Assembly (NCBI GenBank): GCA_016758965.1
Contig: JAEPRB010000134.1
Coordinates: forward strand, 1 to 64,000
Direction of reading: 5' to 3'
Length of the DNA stretch: 64,000 nt
Origin: Circinella minor
Taxonomy: Eukaryota; Mucoromycota; Mucoromycetes; Mucorales; Lichtheimiaceae
The first letter of the stretch is position 1. The number at the start of each line of letters is the position of its first letter. The translations under genes were made by a program, and so were the position numbers. Shown here one piece after another: positions 11,231 through 23,785 of the stretch. Below the pieces are notes generated by a model. That model saw only the letters and a program-made list of their open reading frames with translations, searched no databases and was not told the DNA's origin.

Positions 11231-13947
11231 CAGTCAACCCCCGGTTTTTGCACACCAGAGATTTCCTGATTTTTTGTTGCAGAACCGAAGACTTGCAACA
11301 AGCGAGACTTGATATATATTAAAAACAGCATCTCATCGATGGCATTTTGTGTATTACCATATTTGGACAATGGTTTATAAGAATACTGTAATAGATGACA
11401 GCTGCATTAACCGATCATCTATTTTATTATTATAACTGACACAATAATTACAAATCAAAATAGCCCATATATTCACATACAGATATTGATATATTTTGCC
11501 AGTAATAAGAATTTACTATAAACAAAGATAATATTTGACTTTAATAAACTTAGTTTAATATTGTTCTTTATTACTTACGCCTTATTGACTTATTTCTGTC
11601 TCACTTTTATTTTTATTTCAACTGGTACGTATCATATATGGGAAAAACCAAAGCTTACTTCAATAAACTTACAGCCGACCAAGAAGACCCTATCCGGAAA
11701 GAATATGCGACAGGTCGTGCAAGAACGGTTAAAGAACTTGGTCAATTTTTCAAACTAATGTATCCGAACTTAAGAGTACGTACCAAATCGCTCTACCTTT
11801 TCTCGGTTGCTGAAAAGAAAGCGCAAGGCTTCACTTAGTCGTAGTATCGAGGCTCCATCAGGGAAAAGAATCCCACCGGGAATGATAGGGCAGTATCCTG
11901 TATGTTTAATTATAGCATTTATTTATACTTATTTTACCATTATATAGAATAGATTTGTTGAATATTTATTTATATTTTTTTTATTACAGGACATCGATGA
12001 AGCTATCTATTTATGGATTTTATAATGTCAAAATCAAAACTTCCCATTGAATTAGAGTGCGAATACTACCTCTGGTCGTAACTTTGCTGAAAAATTAGGC
12101 TACCCGGAAGGAACCTTCAAAGCATCTAATGGGTGGCAAGACCGGTTTCGGAAATGTTATGGTTTTGGCCTAATCCGAAATCATGGAGAATCAGGTTCAG
12201 CAAATGAAGCTGCCATAGAATCTGCTTTTTCATCAATTATCGAAGAAGTCAGTAAGTATCGTTCCTGCGATATATATAATATGGATGAGACTAGCATTTT
12301 ATATTGTAATCCACCTGTGACACGACCAATCCAAGGTATGAAACAAGACAAATCAGGTATTACTGTTGCCCTGACTGTACACGCAGATGGCAGTGATTTT
12401 CGTGAACCTTTGATCATTGGAAAGTCTTTAAACCCAAGTTGCTTTGGTAAAAAGAAAACTGGAGATAGGTACCTGTTATATATAAATTTGACTTATTAAA
12501 CTATAATTGTTATTCAATATCCTTTGTGTATACATCATGGCAATTAACATACGTAATGATAAAACAGATCCAATTTATAGCGGCTTCCTATGGATTTTCT
12601 CTTTATTTTGCTAACAAGATTGCTTGGATGACAAGTAATATATTTAAAACATATCTCAAGAGATTTGATCGGACAATGGTCTATCAACAAAGGCATGTGC
12701 TTCTTTTACTTGATAATTTTTCTGGTCAACGTTGTGACTATACGCCAGAAAATATAAAAATCTTATATTCGCCCCCAAATGCTACCACACGCTTGCAACC
12801 ACTGGATGCTAGAATCATACAGTGCTTTAAAAGTCATTTTAAGTGTGTTATATTGAACAATATATATATCACTAGCCTTATTTAATAGCGAATCATTTAT
12901 AATTAACATTTTTCTTTATTTAACAGCAATTACAAGTACAAAAGAGTTTATGATGAAACTATTACTCGTAGTAGTGGAGAACTCATAACCAATTGTGCCA
13001 ATTTCTTAAAACACCAATACCTATTGCCCATGAAATGGGTCCGAATTGTTTGGGAGAAGAATGTCAGTGCTGAAACAGTTCAACTCTGTTTTGATAAACC
13101 CCTTCCTTCTGCGTTTTCATTTGCTGTTGACTACCCAGAAGCTTTAGAAATAGAAGAAAAACGACAAGGAGTTGTCGATGATGAAATTCGAGGAATCTAT
13201 GATGTGGATTTTAGTGAAGCTGAATTAGAATCCTTTGTTGACCCTGAAGAAGAACGTGATCCAATACCACCTCCAATGAGTAATGATGATATTGTCAATC
13301 TTGTTAGAATGACTAATGAAAGTGAACCTAATATGCAGGAAACAGATAACGGCAGTATTATACAAGGGTTAAATTCGATCCAGAAAGCTGAGGTGATCAG
13401 AAGAGTCGTCCCATTCTTAGATGAAGAGTACTATGAAGTTGAACATATATTACGCAAGCTTCGGGACCAGTACAAGCAGAAATCCTTCACAAGGCAATCT
13501 TCAATAGAAGATTACTTTTTTTGAACAATTATACTTTTTAATAGTCTTGAACATTAGTTTTATACACAATTATTAGTTATCTTGTATGCTTTTTAGTTTT
13601 CTCTAAAATCACAGACTTCTTTCAAACTAAGCATCTCTGTTTATTTATTTTTCTCGTTATTGTTGATTTGAGTAATTTTTTTTTGAAATAAATAATATTT
13701 ATAACAAGCAAACGTATAGTAATAATTCTTTGATGCATAATGGAATACTAAATTCATAGTGTTGTTTAGGTACTTTGTTGAAAAAAACCTACAATACAGT
13801 TTAGTCCCGATTAGCGCAACTTCCCCAAAAACCTTGGTTCAAGTTGCAAGTTGCGATTTCATTAAGTATTTTTTAACATTTCCAAGAACCAACGGTGCAG
13901 AACCAGGAGATTTGCACAAGCGGGAGGTGCACAAGCGGGGGCTGCTG
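11231..13947 (+). mobile_element. Pogo/Tigger-type DNA transposon (degenerate copy)
   Basis: The 5' end begins CAGTCAACCCCCGG at 11231. The 3' end, read on the minus strand from 13947, begins CAGCAGCCCCCGC; both continue into related TTGTGCAC-like and GGTTCTGCA/TGCAGAACC-like subterminal motifs, so the ends are imperfect terminal inverted repeats. The base pair TA precedes the 5' end, as expected for this superfamily; the 3' flank is CA, so the TA duplication is lost or the end is off by a few bases. Inside is a pogo-like transposase reading with nonsense codons. The element is about 2.7 kb, a normal length for an autonomous pogo relative. Exact ends are approximate. Confidence 0.78.
11638..13524 (+). 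pseudogene. Pogo-like (CENP-B/Tigger, DDE_1) transposase, interrupted
   Basis: The N-terminal segment from 11638 resembles a CENP-B/Tc5 helix-turn-helix (TVKELGQFFK, later YPDIDEAIYLWIL and GWQDRFRKCYGFG). The catalytic region carries the three expected acidic positions: NMDETS near 12282, LLLDNFSGQ near 12706, and LQPLDARI near 12800, a DDD set as in pogo. The reading is probably spread over several exons (likely introns ~11777-11822, 11899-11989, 12469-12568 and 12842-12926). Around 12010-12060 there are at least two in-frame stops between well-conserved blocks, so this copy is likely dead or its intron structure is unusual. The C-terminal part (13024-13524) is fully open, acidic, and ends in QSSIEDYFF, a PCNA-interacting motif. 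Confidence 0.8.
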
Positions 13948-14377
13948 CATTTGCAGATTGTATTCCCAACCGTTTAGTACATACTCACAATGTCACTCCA
14001 ATTTATTTTCTCACACAAATATATCTTAGGGACAATCCCGATATGTGAGTTGTATAAATATGATTTGATACCTAGCATTATCCTATATATAAGACTCCAA
14101 ATCTGAATCAAAGTTCCTTATACTTGTTATTATGGATGATTTACAAATTAACTAATTTTCAAATGACTGTTCTATTGGTACACAGCCTTTATTTTATTAT
14201 ACTATTTTAGAATAACAATTATAATGGTATCAACTTTTTCTTTTATATCTTTTACTTTTTTTCTTACTCTTGATAAAAATAATATAGTTACATATATAGA
14301 TCCGTGAGTTTTTTTAAAAAAATTAAATATCAATAATATATATCTTTCTATGCTTCTTCCGTTCTTCCAAAATAAAT
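13948..14377. other. Spacer between transposon and aminotransferase gene
   Basis: AT-rich. It holds the 3' flank of the pogo element and the probable 3' UTR of the aminotransferase gene on the minus strand. No gene seen. Confidence 0.5.
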
Positions 14378-15861
14378 TTAAAGTGATTGCCATGCCTTGA
14401 TTAAACATTCAACTTCTGGTTCTTTACGAACAGCCACACGAACAAATGTAGGGCACGAATAACCAGGCTTACCACTTCGTACAGGAACACCAGCTTGGCG
14501 TGCCAAATCAATTGCCTTTTCAGCTGTTTCCACTGTAAGCATGTCCACCCAAATCCAGCTCAAGAAAGGTTTACCATGATAAACCCATTTATCATTTAAT
14601 CCGGTCAATTTTTCAATCAAATAAGCGCGCAAACGACCAGTATTCTCCCATGTTTCATTCAAGTATTCTTCATCTTGAACAACAGCTTCAACAAATTGAA
14701 GTGCTGGACCATTAACGGACCAAGGAACCTGAATTTTGCGCAAAGCTTCACAGTGGGAAGCAGTAGGACAGATGATGGATCCAACACGTAAGCCAGTACA
14801 TGACCAGATCTTGGTCCACGAGTGAATAACATGAATACTAATTTGATGCTTTTCCCACATTTCCTGGACAAATTCATGCGATGAGATGAGTGAATCAGAA
14901 CGGAATTCCTTTGAGTGCCATGGTTGCATGGATTCATCTGATTTGGATGGAATTAGTATGACTTTATCACTAATCTCTATTTACTATGGTGATATAATCC
15001 ACCCTTTCATTTATACCCATATAATCACCAACGGTTCCTCTTTTCATTTTTACTTACCAACTAAGACAGCACCATTGGGAACAACGTTTGCTTTAAGGAA
15101 TGTCTTTAAGCTTTCAATATCAAAATAATCTCCAGTTGGGTTACATGGATTAACAATACAAAGCAGATCAACGGGTTCCTTGTATGTTGGGTCCATGATT
15201 TCAAATTCGTTGTTTTCAGCGCTTCGTTGATATTCACGATACTATAAAAATAAGGAAATAAACGCATAATTACATGCAAACAGCAGACGCCAAAGAAAAT
15301 GTGGGGACCAGATCAGCATACTGGTACATTCTTTTAACACTTCTCTTTCCTTACAAACTCTTTAAATTTTCTCTCCTTTTTCCTTACTTGAACGTTCCAT
15401 GGTCCACCCTTCCATTTTGGCTTAGTGACTCCACGAGCAATACATTGTAACAACGTCTTGCGAACGACCAAGTCGATCAATTCTGATGCGCCGTTACCCA
15501 AAAGAAGTCGACCATGATGTTCGGCATAATCAGTTGGCCAAAGAAATTGCGCAAGTGATGTTTTGGCAGGTTCTTGGTTAGCAGCAGGATAATGATGGAC
15601 TTCACTAATCTATTTATTTTTTTGTTGTTGTTGTGATTATTTTTTATTTGTTAGTTTTGCAATGCCCGAGTTTCTGGATAAAAAATATAAACTTACAGCT
15701 TCTCTTGCAGCTTCAAGAGCTTTACGTGGAGTACCCAAATAGTTTGTTGTCACACTAAAGTCTTCAACAAAGTTGTCAAGGAAACGATGCTCTTGACCAC
15801 CATGGAAAGCTTGTGTTTTGGTATCCCAAACTTCAGTCTTTTTTGTGTTGTCTGCTAACAT
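14378..15861 (-). CDS. Fold-type I PLP-dependent aminotransferase (histidinol-phosphate aminotransferase-like)
   Basis: Exons in transcript order: 15861-15697, 15609-15388, 15241-15058 and 14937-14378 (376 residues). It shows the class I/II aminotransferase signature: GNGASELIDL near the start of the PLP-phosphate-binding region, NPCNPTG with the pyridine-contacting Asn163, Asp191 after VLVV, and the Schiff-base Lys233 in SWTKIWSCTGLRVGS. A conserved Arg near the end (CPTFVRVAV) would bind the substrate carboxylate. The layout is closest to histidinol-phosphate aminotransferase and CobD-like enzymes, but key substrate residues cannot be judged by eye, so the amino donor and acceptor are open. 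No targeting signal is obvious, suggesting a cytosolic enzyme. It is the first of five minus-strand genes. Confidence 0.85.
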
Positions 15862-16250
15862 GATGAGATGAATAATGAAGTTTTTGATATGTAACCAAAA
15901 AAAAAAAATGGAGAAAAGGGCTTATTCTTCACTCTGCTTCTGCTGGGTTTATGTATTTATTATGTTTTGAAGCTCTCTGTCTCTTTTTTTTTCGTATTTG
16001 ACTCGGTGAATGGATCCGGGTTTTATCGTTGGAGATTGTAAGAGGAGCTTTAAATAATCAAAAGATGAGAGTTTTCGCCAACATGTCAGTGGATAATAAA
16101 CTTTCGCATTGACAAATAGAGAAGATGTGAATCAGATATGTGATACAAGAGAGAAAAAAAGATTATCTTTTATTATTCTATACGGACGATTTATATTTCT
16201 ATACATTTTATAATAATATTATACATTCTGCAATAGTATATGCATTTTTT
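15862..16250. promoter_or_regulatory. Promoter region of the aminotransferase and 3' flank of sideroflexin
   Basis: A 390-base gap between two same-strand genes. It should contain the aminotransferase promoter (minus strand) and the sideroflexin terminator. No clear TATA or factor site could be assigned. Confidence 0.4.
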
Positions 16251-18016
16251 TTATAATCCCTTGTTATAATAAAGACGAGTGACAGGTTTGCCCTCAGAAT
16301 CTGTCAAATTTTGGAATTCTTTCTCCATAGATGATGTGTTGAGTGATGAAATTTGTGGGAAAGTAGCAATAGCCAACGGTAAAGATGTAAACATACTTAA
16401 TGCGATTAAACCTATTAGGTATATACATCATTAGCAATCATATATCGAGATCAATTTGTACACTAGTGTAATAAATAAACAGAATTCGTACCGAAGTTGA
16501 TAGGTAATAATGCCTTTGGATTAGCTTTGAAGAAAGGTTTTTGTGATAAATTATCCATAATTAATGGTGGGACAACCAATGTAGGTGCATTAGTCAAAAC
16601 ACGCGATAAAGCGACCTAATAACATATAACAAACATTGAGGTAAATTAATGAGTGAGCGTCTTCTTGAATAATATTAAAATTACAAAAGAAAATATTAAT
16701 CCAGTCTTTCTTCTTACCTGAGAAACAGCAGCAAGACCGGCAGTCTTTGATTTACCCACAAGTTCATTATCTTCATTATACACATCAATACCTTGGCTAA
16801 TACAATCAAAAAAGAAAATACATAATGATGGTTAGTGAACTGGGAGAAAAAAAAAAGGAACTGACATGAACGGATAATAAGGGGTTCGAAAATATATACG
16901 ATTCTCTTTTTTTTACAAACCTAATCTCTTTACCGCGCATTGCGAATACATTCACAGTACCAGCTGCAGCAACGGCGGTGAAAGGAACCAATTTCATTAA
17001 TACACGCTTCGTGGAAGCAGCAATATTCAATCTTGGCACAGCTTGGTTCAAACCAACGGCAATTGCACAAGATGAGAAAACGGCAGATACGTAGGCCACT
17101 ATAAATATAATAATATAGTACATATATAATCGTTAGTATATCTATGCGTGCATTATGTATAATCTAGTATATAAATTTATATTTTACCTGCTGTTTCACT
17201 CCAGTTCATGGGTGTCGATTTGTTAGCATTAGCCGAGTTGAAAGCCACGTTGACACTTTGATTAGCCCATTGCCAAAAGATGGTGGTTTTAATCTACATG
17301 ACATCGATAATCCATATAGACATATTAAAAAAAGGAATTAAATCCAGGGTTAGTTTGATCATTTGACTAAACAGAAAAAAAATATAAAAGGAAAAACATT
17401 GACAACATACCGTAGGGTTGGGTGTAAGCATTCCAAGAACAAGAATCATGTTAGTTGGGACAAAACATGACATACGGAATGGAAGCAAGATAGCTTCACC
17501 AGTATCAGGATGAAGCGTAGAATCAACCACTAAAGCAATTATAATTCAAAATTAATATGGGGGTCTTATCCGTTTTTTCTCCTTTCTAATCCAAATCCAA
17601 CAAACCTTTCTTTGCCTTCCATAAACGTTCAGTGTCGACTTGCATAGCAGGGTTCGCCTTATATTGTTCAAGCAAATTCTTTGCATTTTGAAGTTGTTGC
17701 TTGGAAACAAATAAAGTGCTATATTTTATTTAGAAAAAAAAATGTAAAATGGTTAGGGATTTCTCAAGAGTTACATTGTTTACATTAGAATGGATCATTT
17801 AAACAATCTAGAACAAAGAAAATGTGCGCACGTGTATGCGTCAATAATACATACCGGACATCAGTGACATCCATAAAATGACGGACACGACCCCAATAGG
17901 TCGACTGAGGATATCTTGGCTTGCCTTTTTATAAAGAACGAAATAGTTTTTGTAAGTTTTAACTATCATAATGCCCTAAAATGTTTTTTTTATTCCTTAC
18001 TCAAATCGATCGACAT
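16251..18016 (-). CDS. Sideroflexin (mitochondrial inner-membrane serine/amino-acid carrier)
   Basis: Nine exons: 18016-18001, 17924-17855, 17718-17606, 17529-17411, 17293-17188, 17098-16921, 16796-16718, 16615-16492 and 16411-16251, giving 321 residues, the usual sideroflexin length. Family landmarks in order: QSTYWGRVRHFMDVTDVR near the N-terminus, HPDTGE, FWQWANQSVN, YVSAVFSSCAIAVGLN and a VPFTAVAAAGTVNVFAMR membrane stretch, then VALSRVLTNAP, and the C-terminal YYNKGL. Sideroflexins lie in the mitochondrial inner membrane; human SFXN1 imports serine for one-carbon metabolism. Exon 1 codes for only five residues plus one base (MSIDL), and starting there restores the conserved N-terminus. 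The neighbouring multicopper oxidase is transcribed the same way, 240 bases upstream. Confidence 0.93.
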
Positions 18017-18253
18017 TTTGGTTCAATACAACACACACAAAAAAGAAACTATAATGGTTCCTGGGAAAAAAACGAAAGTTCACTATTATTGGTCACAGCA
18101 AATCAAAATCTCAGTTTGAAGGATGGATTGCCCTAAATGGTAGTTGTCATGCATCAGAAATCTTGTGGCTAAGCTTTTTTGAAGCATGTTTGGTAATGAT
18201 AGATCTTTACCCACATAACTAAACCAAAAACTAATATGTATTTACTTAAAGCT

Positions 18254-20309
18254 TCATTTATTTTTATTTAATATATTTGCTTGATCTATTAATTTATTAA
18301 TAAAAATGTACCATTCGGTATCATATTTATAAAGCTTATGACTGTTAATAAGTTCTGGTGATTCTTCAATAACAGCCATTTTACCTTGCACCATGTGCGA
18401 AGTTATGTGACAGTGTAGCGCCCATAAACCCGGATTATCCTATTTTAGATATAATAAATACATGTACAATTGGTTTTCTCTTTTCTAATTATTCATTTAT
18501 CTTAATATAAAAATAACTTACAGCATAGATACGAATCTTGGACCAACCACAGCCACCACTCTCATCTGGCTCAGAAGGATATACCATAGACACGTCTCTC
18601 AATATTGGTGTTGGGTAATTCCGTATATCACCATGTGTTGTATGAATATACTCTCCAAGACCAGAAGCAATCATATAATGGGAATGACCATGTGTATGCC
18701 ACGGATGAATAAGGCAGTTACGGCCCGACTGTGTATTCTGCAACACAATATCTACCACCTCGCCTTTTTTGATCGGAAACGTATGACGATCCGGCGCATA
18801 CCCATCCTCATCCAGATGGGCCATAGATACACTCATCCTTCCTTGCATGAGATCTGCAAGTATATGCTGTTCACGAACCACAGGCATACGACCATTCATT
18901 AAATACCTTGTTTCATTATTTTCCAGCTTGACGGAAGTCGAGCGTAACTTGATTACACGATCAGGCAATGCATTCAACAATTTGAGCTCTACTTCATTAT
19001 AATCGTTCATGGGAGCGATATCACGCCAGAACCAGTCAGGGAGATTTTTACGAGGGAATGCAGGTAATTCATTTACCAAAGTATAAGATGGGTATTCATG
19101 CTCTTGAGCAATTTCTATACCAGTACGTTCTGGAAGCACAGGTTTAAATACTGTTTGTAATTCGGGTTGATCAATTGCTGAATATCGTAGATAGGCAAAT
19201 CCATTTTCACTATGTCCTCCTGGTGACCGATGACGCCAACGATAACTTGTTGATATAGGAAATAGATTATCTGTATCTTTTTTCATGTCACCCGTATGGA
19301 TAAGAACGGAAAATCGTTGACCAGGGCCAATTTCGAGCCAGTCCACTTCATAAGGCTTGGTAAGCTGCCCATCGGATTCAATGATAGTCATTTTATGTTG
19401 GCCAATGGCCAACCCAAGTGTACGGAATGACTGAGAACCAATGACGCGAATACGATAAGTCTTGTTGGGCTGAACATCAAGGACAGAGTAACCTGGACAA
19501 TCACCTCTGGTTGAGATATCCAATGAGCTATTATAGTTATCATGATGTACAGTACGGCCATTGATTAAAATACTGTTTGCACCCTTGTCAAATATGAAAT
19601 CCTTGCCCATATAATAAGCTTCACGATCTAAAAATTCTTGATGCCACCATTCACTTAATTGAAGAATACGTTCTCCATCATATTGATATGGACCGTCATG
19701 AAGGGTTTGATGATTTTCTTCATGACTATCATTTGGAAAAGACTTCTCATCATCATAAACAATAAGTGCACCTTGAACTGTATCATCTTGAAAACTGGAA
19801 AAGAAAAGTAAAGTATAATTGTATAAACAAAAATTCAGCAATTCAAATTAGATATTTTTTTTTTGTAAAAGAAAAACTACTTACGATACGTGGGCATGGT
19901 AAAAATAGGTACCGCTTTGATCAACAACTCGGAATCTATGTATAAAAGTTTCACCAGGTGGTATAGCTGCTTGCGTGACTTCTGGTACGCCATCCGATTC
20001 GACGGTTCCGTATTGACGGATACCATGAAAATGAACACTTGTTGAAACATTCAATGTGGTGGCGGAGTTATGAATGATTACTTCTACATCATCTCCTTTG
20101 ACAACGCGAAGTGTAGGTGCTGGAAATTGATTATTGACAAGTAGGACAGGATAAGATGAATTTTGACAGTCCGGGTTCAGAAAAGTTGATGTAATATCCA
20201 ATTCAAACCTTCGTAATGTTGGTGCAGACACATGTATATGTTGATTTATTACATATATTAAAGTCCAAATAAATACTCCTGCTTGACGAAGACCATGAAA
20301 ACGGATCAT
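18254..20309 (-). CDS. Secreted or membrane-targeted multicopper oxidase (laccase/ferroxidase-like)
   Basis: Exons 20309-19885, 19794-18522 and 18439-18254 give 627 residues. A signal peptide (VFIWTLIYVI) is followed by three cupredoxin domains. Copper ligands: HFH at 93-95, HAH at 138-140, HPWHTHGHSHY from 505, and HCHITSH at 575-581, so types 1, 2 and 3 copper sites are all present. The residue at the axial type-1 position (Cys576 plus ten) is Lys586 instead of Leu, Phe or Met; Met587 follows it. There is no C-terminal membrane segment, so a Fet3-like anchored ferroxidase is unlikely unless anchored otherwise. Substrate could be phenols, ascorbate or Fe(II); sequence alone does not decide. 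The start is the first ATG giving an intact signal peptide. Confidence 0.9.
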
Positions 20310-20832
20310 GGTTTTTCAATATTGTAGAGATAGGGTTGGTATGATAAATAAGAAGAAGAAAAGAAAATAAGAAAGAAAGAAAGAGGAATCGATTGAGAAA
20401 ACATAAGAAGTCGATTGTTTTAAAATGTGTGTATATAATATGAAGAGGAAAGTGACTATCCATAAATTGCAATATAAACTTCTAGTCGAGTGATAGTATC
20501 TTATGATACGTTTTTCTTCATTTATACATAATTAATATATATGGAAAAAAGAACAAGTCTCTCAGGTCTTTTAAGAGTAGTGCTGTTTATTTTTTTACAT
20601 TATGTCTTTTTTTGTTTAAAAAAAAGGTTCTTTTTTGTTGTCATTGTTTCATTAGTACTTCAACATTAACTGCATAACAACATTCATTACTTTGCATATC
20701 TTCGATCCCAACATATTTTTATATACTCCGATCATAAACATGTCGTCTCGTTTAAAATGTTGCTTAAAAATATTTTTATATTATATCATATGAATTCATT
20801 ACTATGTTACATAGATCAAGACAACACTAAGT
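20310..20832. promoter_or_regulatory. Spacer between multicopper oxidase and UVSSA genes
   Basis: It contains the minus-strand promoter of the oxidase and the 3' flank of UVSSA. A purine-rich run (aagaaagaaagaaag) lies at about 20350-20395. No metal-response element was identified with confidence. Confidence 0.4.
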
Positions 20833-22356
20833 TTACCACATATTCATCTGCTGATCCCTTGATTTTATTGATCGTTCATAATCCTCTGAATCTTCCAAAT
20901 TACGACGCGCTGATGGAGCATCCACCTTCTTTTGTAAACGTGTAAAGCTGGTTTCCTTCTTTTTACGTACATCCACTAAATTAGATTGTGGTTTCTTCCG
21001 TTTTCCTTTTCTTTTTTTATCTAGCTCAATTAAAGGTTGATCTACTTGTTTCATAACATCTCTCTCAAGTTCCTGCCAAAGATTTGACGTGTCCTTGTTA
21101 TTATTATTGACAGGAGCAGTAATATCGTCTTTCGTTGTTTGCTGTTCTTGAGATGTAGCATCAGACGTGGGTGATGATGATACTGCATCTTCTATTTCAA
21201 CAGGTATTCCATATTCATCTCGTGGGATGATTTTCCCGTGAAATGGGCATGTTACTAGATCACGTCTAGGACAAAGTTTGCCACTACGTAAGGGTGCTCT
21301 GCACGCCTATCAAAATAAAATAAAAACCCAGTTTGCAAATAAATTCCGTAAACGTCTATCATTCTCCTTAATTTTCTTTTTTAACTATAGTGATATACCT
21401 TGAGTTCTTGTGGCATTTGAGATTTATAATAAATAGTACGTTTGCGTAATTGCTCCAATAACTGATCAGGTATTTCGTTGGTACCTTCACCCACTCCCAT
21501 AAATCGATGTGATCGTTCTAATATAGTAACAATACATCTTTCAGCTTTTCCTATTGATGTTTATTATTAATGCTATAATAATTACCTATGCCGCTGGTAT
21601 TGAATTGAACGTCATTTTTATCCCAATAATAAAGATCTTCGCCCCACTATTATATATATACGATGATTCTCATTAATAAAAAGTAGTGTAACCATATATT
21701 AGATAATCTTTTGTTTTTAACTTGCCTCAACAATAGGCGCTTTTTTCAAGAGTTCTAATAAGAAGAATATCAATTAATCGTGATTAGGATAGAAAAAAAC
21801 TCTATTTTACAGGGGAATGTTCAAAAGGTTCAAGAGAACAAACAAAAAATAAACTACCTTCTTTCGTATCGGACGCTACTGTGGCCTTTCCTTTCCCTTT
21901 ATCCTTACTTGGTCTTTATGTAATATTAGTTATAAATTTTATTCGTAACGTTTTATCAAAATGAAAAGTCTTTATTTTTACCTTGATTCTCCTTGCTGTT
22001 TAGTTTCTAATGTCTTAACTTCGGGTAACGTCCGTGTACGATTATAAGTAGCATCATCTTCCATTCCTGGTTCAAACGCAAGTGGGAAAATTCTTCGAGC
22101 AGGCGGTAGTTTTGGTTTACGTTGTCGTTTTGAAGTTGAGGAGGAGGAGGGAACATCGACTTCTTCAAATAACTCGTTCAGATATTCATCATCGTCATCA
22201 TCATCGTCTGATTTTTGTTCTTCTATGGATGGTACTTGGATACCAAGTAGCTCAGCTTTTCGTGTGGTTTCTGCAACATCTGCCTTTACATCTAGAAGCT
22301 TCTTTAAGAGAGCGTTTCGAACATCATTGCTCTAGTAGTTTTGAGGTATGAATATG

Positions 22357-22390
<34 letters not shown>

Positions 22391-23785
22391 GAAAAATCTA
22401 ATAGTCTTTCATGTTATGTTAAAAAAACTCTATATACATACAGCAGGTAATTCCATTCGACCAAGGCTATTGACCCATTCAGTCAATTGTTTCATATGTT
22501 TATCTCGAGCCACTTTATAGCCTTCTCGTAATTGTTCATAAACAACTTTATTTTCCTTGGATTCATGGACTTCGTCGGCTACTGGGTTTTTGGATATGAC
22601 AATCTCTAATTTATATCGACTTGATCCAAGACCATGGGATCTGAGCTCCTACATATATGTTATCAGTATATTATTCTTTCTTTCTTCGTCAAGTGGACAA
22701 GCGGATAGATACCTCTTTATAAGTGTTCTGGTCGTCTGTCATGGCTTTAGAAAAGTCAATATCACCCTTCATCAATGCATCGAAATCAATTTCAGATCGA
22801 TCATCAAATTTTGGTATAAGTATTTCAAAGCATCCTTCCTGTAATCCAATAGTAAAATTAGAGATATTTTCCTTTCATTTTTCTTTTTATTTATAACATT
22901 ACCATTTGTTGTAAATTCTCATAAATAATAGATAAATACTCTTCAGAATCGCAGGAAATTTGTTCTAACCGACGTTTAAATACTGGTTGCATTCGGGTCT
23001 ACAATAGTCATATTTTAATATTATGCAAAATTTACCACTGTCAACATTTTTTTTGGATACTTATAATACTCAGAATTGCTTTACTTTTTTATTACCTGTC
23101 TATTAGCTCTATCTTGACTTTGTGAATGTATCGAATCCAGAGAAGGTTGATTATCTTGTAATATTCCATTGTATTCAAGATGATCATAAGCAATAGCAAC
23201 AGGTCGATATTTATTCGCAAACTTTGCATTCCATGCTTTAATTAATGCCAATGTATATTCTTTCAATTTTATAGCGACATTATGAGGTGGTGGTAAACCC
23301 TTTTGTCGTCCACCTACAGTAAGTGTAACGAACTGTGGAAAATCATCCGCAAGTAGTTGACGAAAACGATGTGAGCGTTGAAATAGTTGTTCAGCTAGTT
23401 GTACGCAAGAATATCGAATCTTATTTTCATTAAGTTGTTATCATTGTTATCATCAAAATCTATATCGTTTATTTACTCATAAAGTAGTTTTATATACTTA
23501 TGTTGTAATCTGCTTACTTGAGAATGTTCTTTTTTCAATTGTGCAAACCAGTAATCAAATGCTATATCTACATTGGCATCCGATCGTTTACAAATATTCT
23601 TGATCGACTATTTATTATAAGAACAATGGTGAGCAGAAAAAAAGAAATAATGTTTCCAGTCCTCTTTTTCATTAAAACTAGAATCCTTGTTTTACTTTCA
23701 AACTGTCTTTATCAAGATCCCATTCTCCTGTCTCTGTAATTTGCTTAATAAGTTTCGTAAGTTGAGTACTAGTTAAAATGTCCAT
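20833..23785 (-). CDS. UVSSA: UV-stimulated scaffold protein A homologue (UVSSA), transcription-coupled repair
   Basis: Twelve exons (transcript order): 23785-23696, 23607-23518, 23419-23096, 22998-22903, 22838-22713, 22648-22442, 22331-21982, 21913-21858, 21754-21726, 21646-21586, 21550-21399 and 21306-20833; 684 residues. The N-terminal VHS/ENTH-like helical domain ([20 protein letters not shown], then [20 protein letters not shown]) matches UVSSA. A middle acidic stretch is the kind that contacts TFIIH. The C-terminal DUF2043 region has [13 protein letters not shown] and a zinc knuckle with C529, C539, C547 and H550 ([14 protein letters not shown]). UVSSA brings TFIIH and USP7 to stalled RNA polymerase II. 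The intron between exons 9 and 10 uses a GC donor (GAG|GCAAGT). The C-terminus is Lys/Arg-rich, suggesting a nuclear signal. Confidence 0.9.
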
